NCBI GenBank assembly: GCA_902784615.1
Contig: CACZVN010000028.1
Span: forward strand, 1-35,628
Direction: 5' to 3'
Origin: an uncultured Prevotellaceae bacterium
Lineage (GTDB): Bacteria > Bacteroidota > Bacteroidia > Bacteroidales > Bacteroidaceae
DNA: 35,628 nucleotides
The position numbers and the translations under genes are program-made. Numbering within the stretch: position 1 is the first letter of the stretch; every line of letters begins with the position of its first letter. Below, piece after piece: positions 34,201-35,628 of this stretch. Under the pieces are notes generated by a model that was not told where the DNA came from, did no database searches, and worked only from the letters and a program-made list of their open reading frames with translations.

Positions 34201-35410
34201 CATCGACTCCGCCATGGGTGGTGTGCTTTTCATTGACGAGGCCTATTCGCTGAACAAGGGCGATGGTGGTGGTTTCGGCATTGAGGCTATCAACACGCTG
34301 CTACAGCGTCTTACAGCCGATGCAGGTAAGTTCGTCTGTGTCCTTGCAGGCTACACCAAGGAGATGATAGAGTTCCTGAAGAGTAATTCTGGTCTGGAGC
34401 GTCGCTTCCGCACCATCCAGTTCGATGATTACGGTCCCGAGGCCCTTGAACAGATTTTCCGTAACCTGCTGAAGAAAAACGATATGACGCTCGACGAGGG
34501 CGCCGAACAGGGCATCAGTGCCTACTTCCGTACGGTCTATGACCAGCGCAATCCCCAGTCGTTCGGTAATGCCGGTGCCGTGGTGAATATCTTCAAGCAG
34601 GCCAAGGAGCGCCAGGGTGCTCGTCTGGCACCAAAACTGGAGAAGCAGCAGTGCACACCTGAGGAACTCCGTACGCTTACGCTCGTCGATATCGCTGGCG
34701 ATCAGGCCCGTGCCAATGCCTCTACCGAGGAACTGATGCACGCCTTCGACAAACTCATCGGTGCCGCTAGTGCGAAGAAAAAGATGGAGAACCTGCTCAA
34801 CCAGATCAAGCTTAATCGCCGTCGTGCTGAACTCACGCATACACCGTTCCAGAACCTCAGCATCTGTTTTGCCTTCATCGGCCATCCCGACACGGGACAG
34901 ACGGAGTTCCGTCAGGCGATGACGGGTGTACTCTCCGATATCGGCATCATCGAAAAGGATGGTATGAAGACGTTCTTCGCTTCCGACCTGCTCGCCCGTC
35001 TTGCAGGAAATTCGCAGACGGAGCGACGCCTCATCGACGATATGCTTGCCCAGCATGGCAAGACCATCTACGTCATCGATGCCAATCCGTCGGAGTGGAA
35101 ACAGGTGGAGGAACAGTTGCCCGTGCTCGCGGAGTTTGTTAACGACCGTTTCGTGTTCGACGACTACACGCCTGCCGAACTCGCCCGATTGTTCACCAAC
35201 TACCTTCGTCAGCAGAACATGCGTTTGGCCGATGATGCACAGGAGACGCTCGTGGGCTATTTCGGCTCCCATGCCGAGGGTGGACGCTCGGAGATGAAAC
35301 TTCTCTATAACGAGGTGATCTTCCGCCAGAACACCCGTTTGGCTTCTGCTGCCGACATCAGCGACGATGCCCTCGTCACCATCGCCAAAGAAGACATTCC
35401 GACAGACTAA
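31292..35410 (+). CDS. Zinc-ribbon protein with five tandem AAA+ modules
   Basis: This 1372-residue protein begins with a zinc ribbon (CIKC at 4-7, CIYC at 18-21) and a Pro/Gln linker (about 27-52). Five AAA+ modules follow at a period of about 265-280 residues. Module 1 has Walker A GNSGTGKT (101-108) but VIDN in place of Walker B. Modules 2-4 are CbbX/SpoVK-like with GNPGTGKT at 366, 639 and 919, LFIDEA Walker B at 427, 699 and 979, aromatic pore-loop residues (KFVGG, KYQNS, GYTGQ) and arginine-finger-like RR/SR motifs. Module 5 is degenerate: GHPDTGQT (1197-1204, Lys replaced by Gln) and VIDANP. CbbX-type ATPases remodel protein complexes. There is no signal peptide, so it is cytoplasmic. 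It is the last gene of the operon and is followed by a strong terminator. Confidence 0.9.
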   Translation: MKRCIKCQHELADNAKFCIYCGTRQPEMPVMPQQRPMSQAPAPQQTPEPQRPKIDIAALLAEAVGKQEILDEVQRLVAFYNASRQEGRLRQRPEMDMLVLGNSGTGKTFVINLIHQLFLSNGILTNPGLKKVDASEYNQWINSITERGLDDMKGQLLVIDNVHLLMTDTEHLTPIDRLISMMEDWERDLTADWQTYPIVIFAGEKNQVEYYFQKKKSGRSRFTKVLELRDCSAQELHAICKRELCRRGLSVEGEADEKLLGYFRYLVKNRKLTFRNAYEATEKADGIYKRCLENGHTAQVEPDDISGDIFVEQTPDEILSRLDAFVGIDDVKREMHSIVENIKQYRIEKNDPKALPPFRDQYVFLGNPGTGKTTIARIFADMLSALGILPGGQLIEVTREDLVAKFVGGTAPKTRQVVDSAMGGVLFIDEAYTLSSGEGSDYGREAINTLLKPVEELRGKFVCIIAGYTKEMLDFFDANSGLASRFNRRLEFADYTPEQLTSIFRGKMEKEGYTLDTDADDHLEKFFEKMYKRRTKNFGNAREVVSTFEEAVERHRERLLTEGKAEDYTFNRADIEGEEALKELDVDKIVAQLDKDFVGMQAVKDFVREIASQKADMDERLELGLQTQQTMKLNIILTGNPGTGKTTVARKLGEILYAMKLLSAPDIVECERKDIVGKYQNSSGEAMGKYCDLAMGKLLFIDEAYSFAPVNDAGTKDAEATKAVEVLMKRMEDDAGKFAVVLSGYPAPMDNFIRVNEGIARRITHRIHIDDYSALELVQIFIQMANRQGYLLAKDTEAVLFRKVGDMLATKDKNWGNAGEMAKLLESVKGHLSLRIRELPKEERTAEVYQTIQPEDIPFEQRKVLSADEALAELDKLVGLDNIKTQMRQMVESFRADEARAKLTGETVRREAPHYIFMGNPGTGKTTVARLMADILTSLGVLSRGHLVEVTEKDLVAGYTGQTAIKTSNVIDSAMGGVLFIDEAYSLNKGDGGGFGIEAINTLLQRLTADAGKFVCVLAGYTKEMIEFLKSNSGLERRFRTIQFDDYGPEALEQIFRNLLKKNDMTLDEGAEQGISAYFRTVYDQRNPQSFGNAGAVVNIFKQAKERQGARLAPKLEKQQCTPEELRTLTLVDIAGDQARANASTEELMHAFDKLIGAASAKKKMENLLNQIKLNRRRAELTHTPFQNLSICFAFIGHPDTGQTEFRQAMTGVLSDIGIIEKDGMKTFFASDLLARLAGNSQTERRLIDDMLAQHGKTIYVIDANPSEWKQVEEQLPVLAEFVNDRFVFDDYTPAELARLFTNYLRQQNMRLADDAQETLVGYFGSHAEGGRSEMKLLYNEVIFRQNTRLASAADISDDALVTIAKEDIPTD

Positions 35411-35450
35411 AAAGAACAGCCCCCGTCACTCTCGACGGGGGCTGTTCTTT
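35411..35450. terminator. Bidirectional terminator closing the seven-gene operon
   Basis: A perfect 17-bp stem joins 35411-35427 to 35434-35450 around a 6-base loop (ACTCTC). The stem has AAAGAACAGC at its base and CCCCGTC at its top. The right arm ends in T, and the left arm starts in A, so it can serve both the plus-strand AAA+ gene and the convergent minus-strand gene. Confidence 0.9.
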
Positions 35451-35486
35451 TCACGTCTAGTTTTACTTGATGCTTCGCATCGAGTT

Positions 35487-35628
35487 TTACTTCCAGGGGT
35501 TCTCGAAGCTGACGGGACCGTTCTCGAGCTTCTGGCAGACGATCTCCATCTCCTCGAAGTGCTCCTCACCGTCTTCCCACTTCTCCTTGTAGTTCACGCA
35601 GTAGCAGCCTGTGCCCTTCAACTCCTTC
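35487..35628 (-). CDS. C-terminal fragment of an unidentified minus-strand protein
   Basis: A minus-strand frame, open from the window edge, ends with a TAA at 35487-35489. It encodes 47 residues, including GTGCYCVNYKEKWEDGEEHF and the ending SFENPWK. The sequence is acidic with a C-x-C pair and codon use like that of the neighbouring genes, and a terminator-type hairpin lies just beyond its stop. The start is outside the window. I do not recognise the family. Confidence 0.65.
   Translation of the reverse strand, partial: KELKGTGCYCVNYKEKWEDGEEHFEEMEIVCQKLENGPVSFENPWK

Noticed and set aside
34301-35272. A 323-codon minus-strand open frame inside the AAA+ gene
   Set aside because: It is the antisense shadow of modules 4 and 5 of the AAA+ protein.

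Overview
The window looks like chromosomal DNA of a Bacteroidales bacterium, most likely a Prevotella-type genome. Three things point there: promoters of the Bacteroidetes type (a TAnnTTTG -7 box, in several cases with TTTG or TTG 19-20 bases upstream) instead of -35/-10 boxes; two type IX secretion genes (sprA and porQ), with sprA directly behind ruvA; and many lipoproteins and outer-membrane proteins. It carries no rRNA, integrase, transposase or CRISPR array. Genes are dense and mostly in short operons.

Positions 1-4812: the end of an unidentified gene, a terminator, a lipoprotein protease of the clostripain family, and a three-gene signalling operon. That operon encodes a membrane sensor fused to a SpoIIE-type phosphatase and an anti-sigma-type kinase domain, a STAS anti-sigma antagonist, and a coiled-coil AraC-type regulator. 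Positions 4870-6544: tRNA-Val(CAC), then on the minus strand ddh (diaminopimelate dehydrogenase) and purN, which overlap by 4 bases. Positions 6707-14830: ruvA and the giant sprA. Positions 14875-18085 (minus strand): a FadL-type outer membrane protein, cmk and porQ.

Positions 18160-23410 (plus strand): tonB, a polyprenyl synthetase, tatD, tRNA-Ser(GGA), and an energy-transduction cluster of exbB, a small membrane protein, exbD and exbD, followed by an Lrp/AsnC regulator. The tatD gene contains a perfect 30-bp inverted repeat within its reading frame. The exbB reading frame emerges directly from the tRNA-Ser gene, with no ordinary start codon or leader between them.

Positions 23542-35450 hold the least familiar part: seven same-strand genes with gaps of 3 to 13 bases, bounded by a strong hairpin and a promoter on the left and a 17-bp terminator hairpin on the right. 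They encode a TMEM43-like membrane protein, a small VanZ-like membrane protein, a lipoprotein joining a nucleoside-hydrolase domain to a zeta-toxin-like P-loop domain, three secreted proteins of unknown function that share an acidic loop motif, and a 1372-residue protein with a zinc ribbon and five tandem AAA+ modules. I do not know a described system with this composition. A partial minus-strand gene ends the window.
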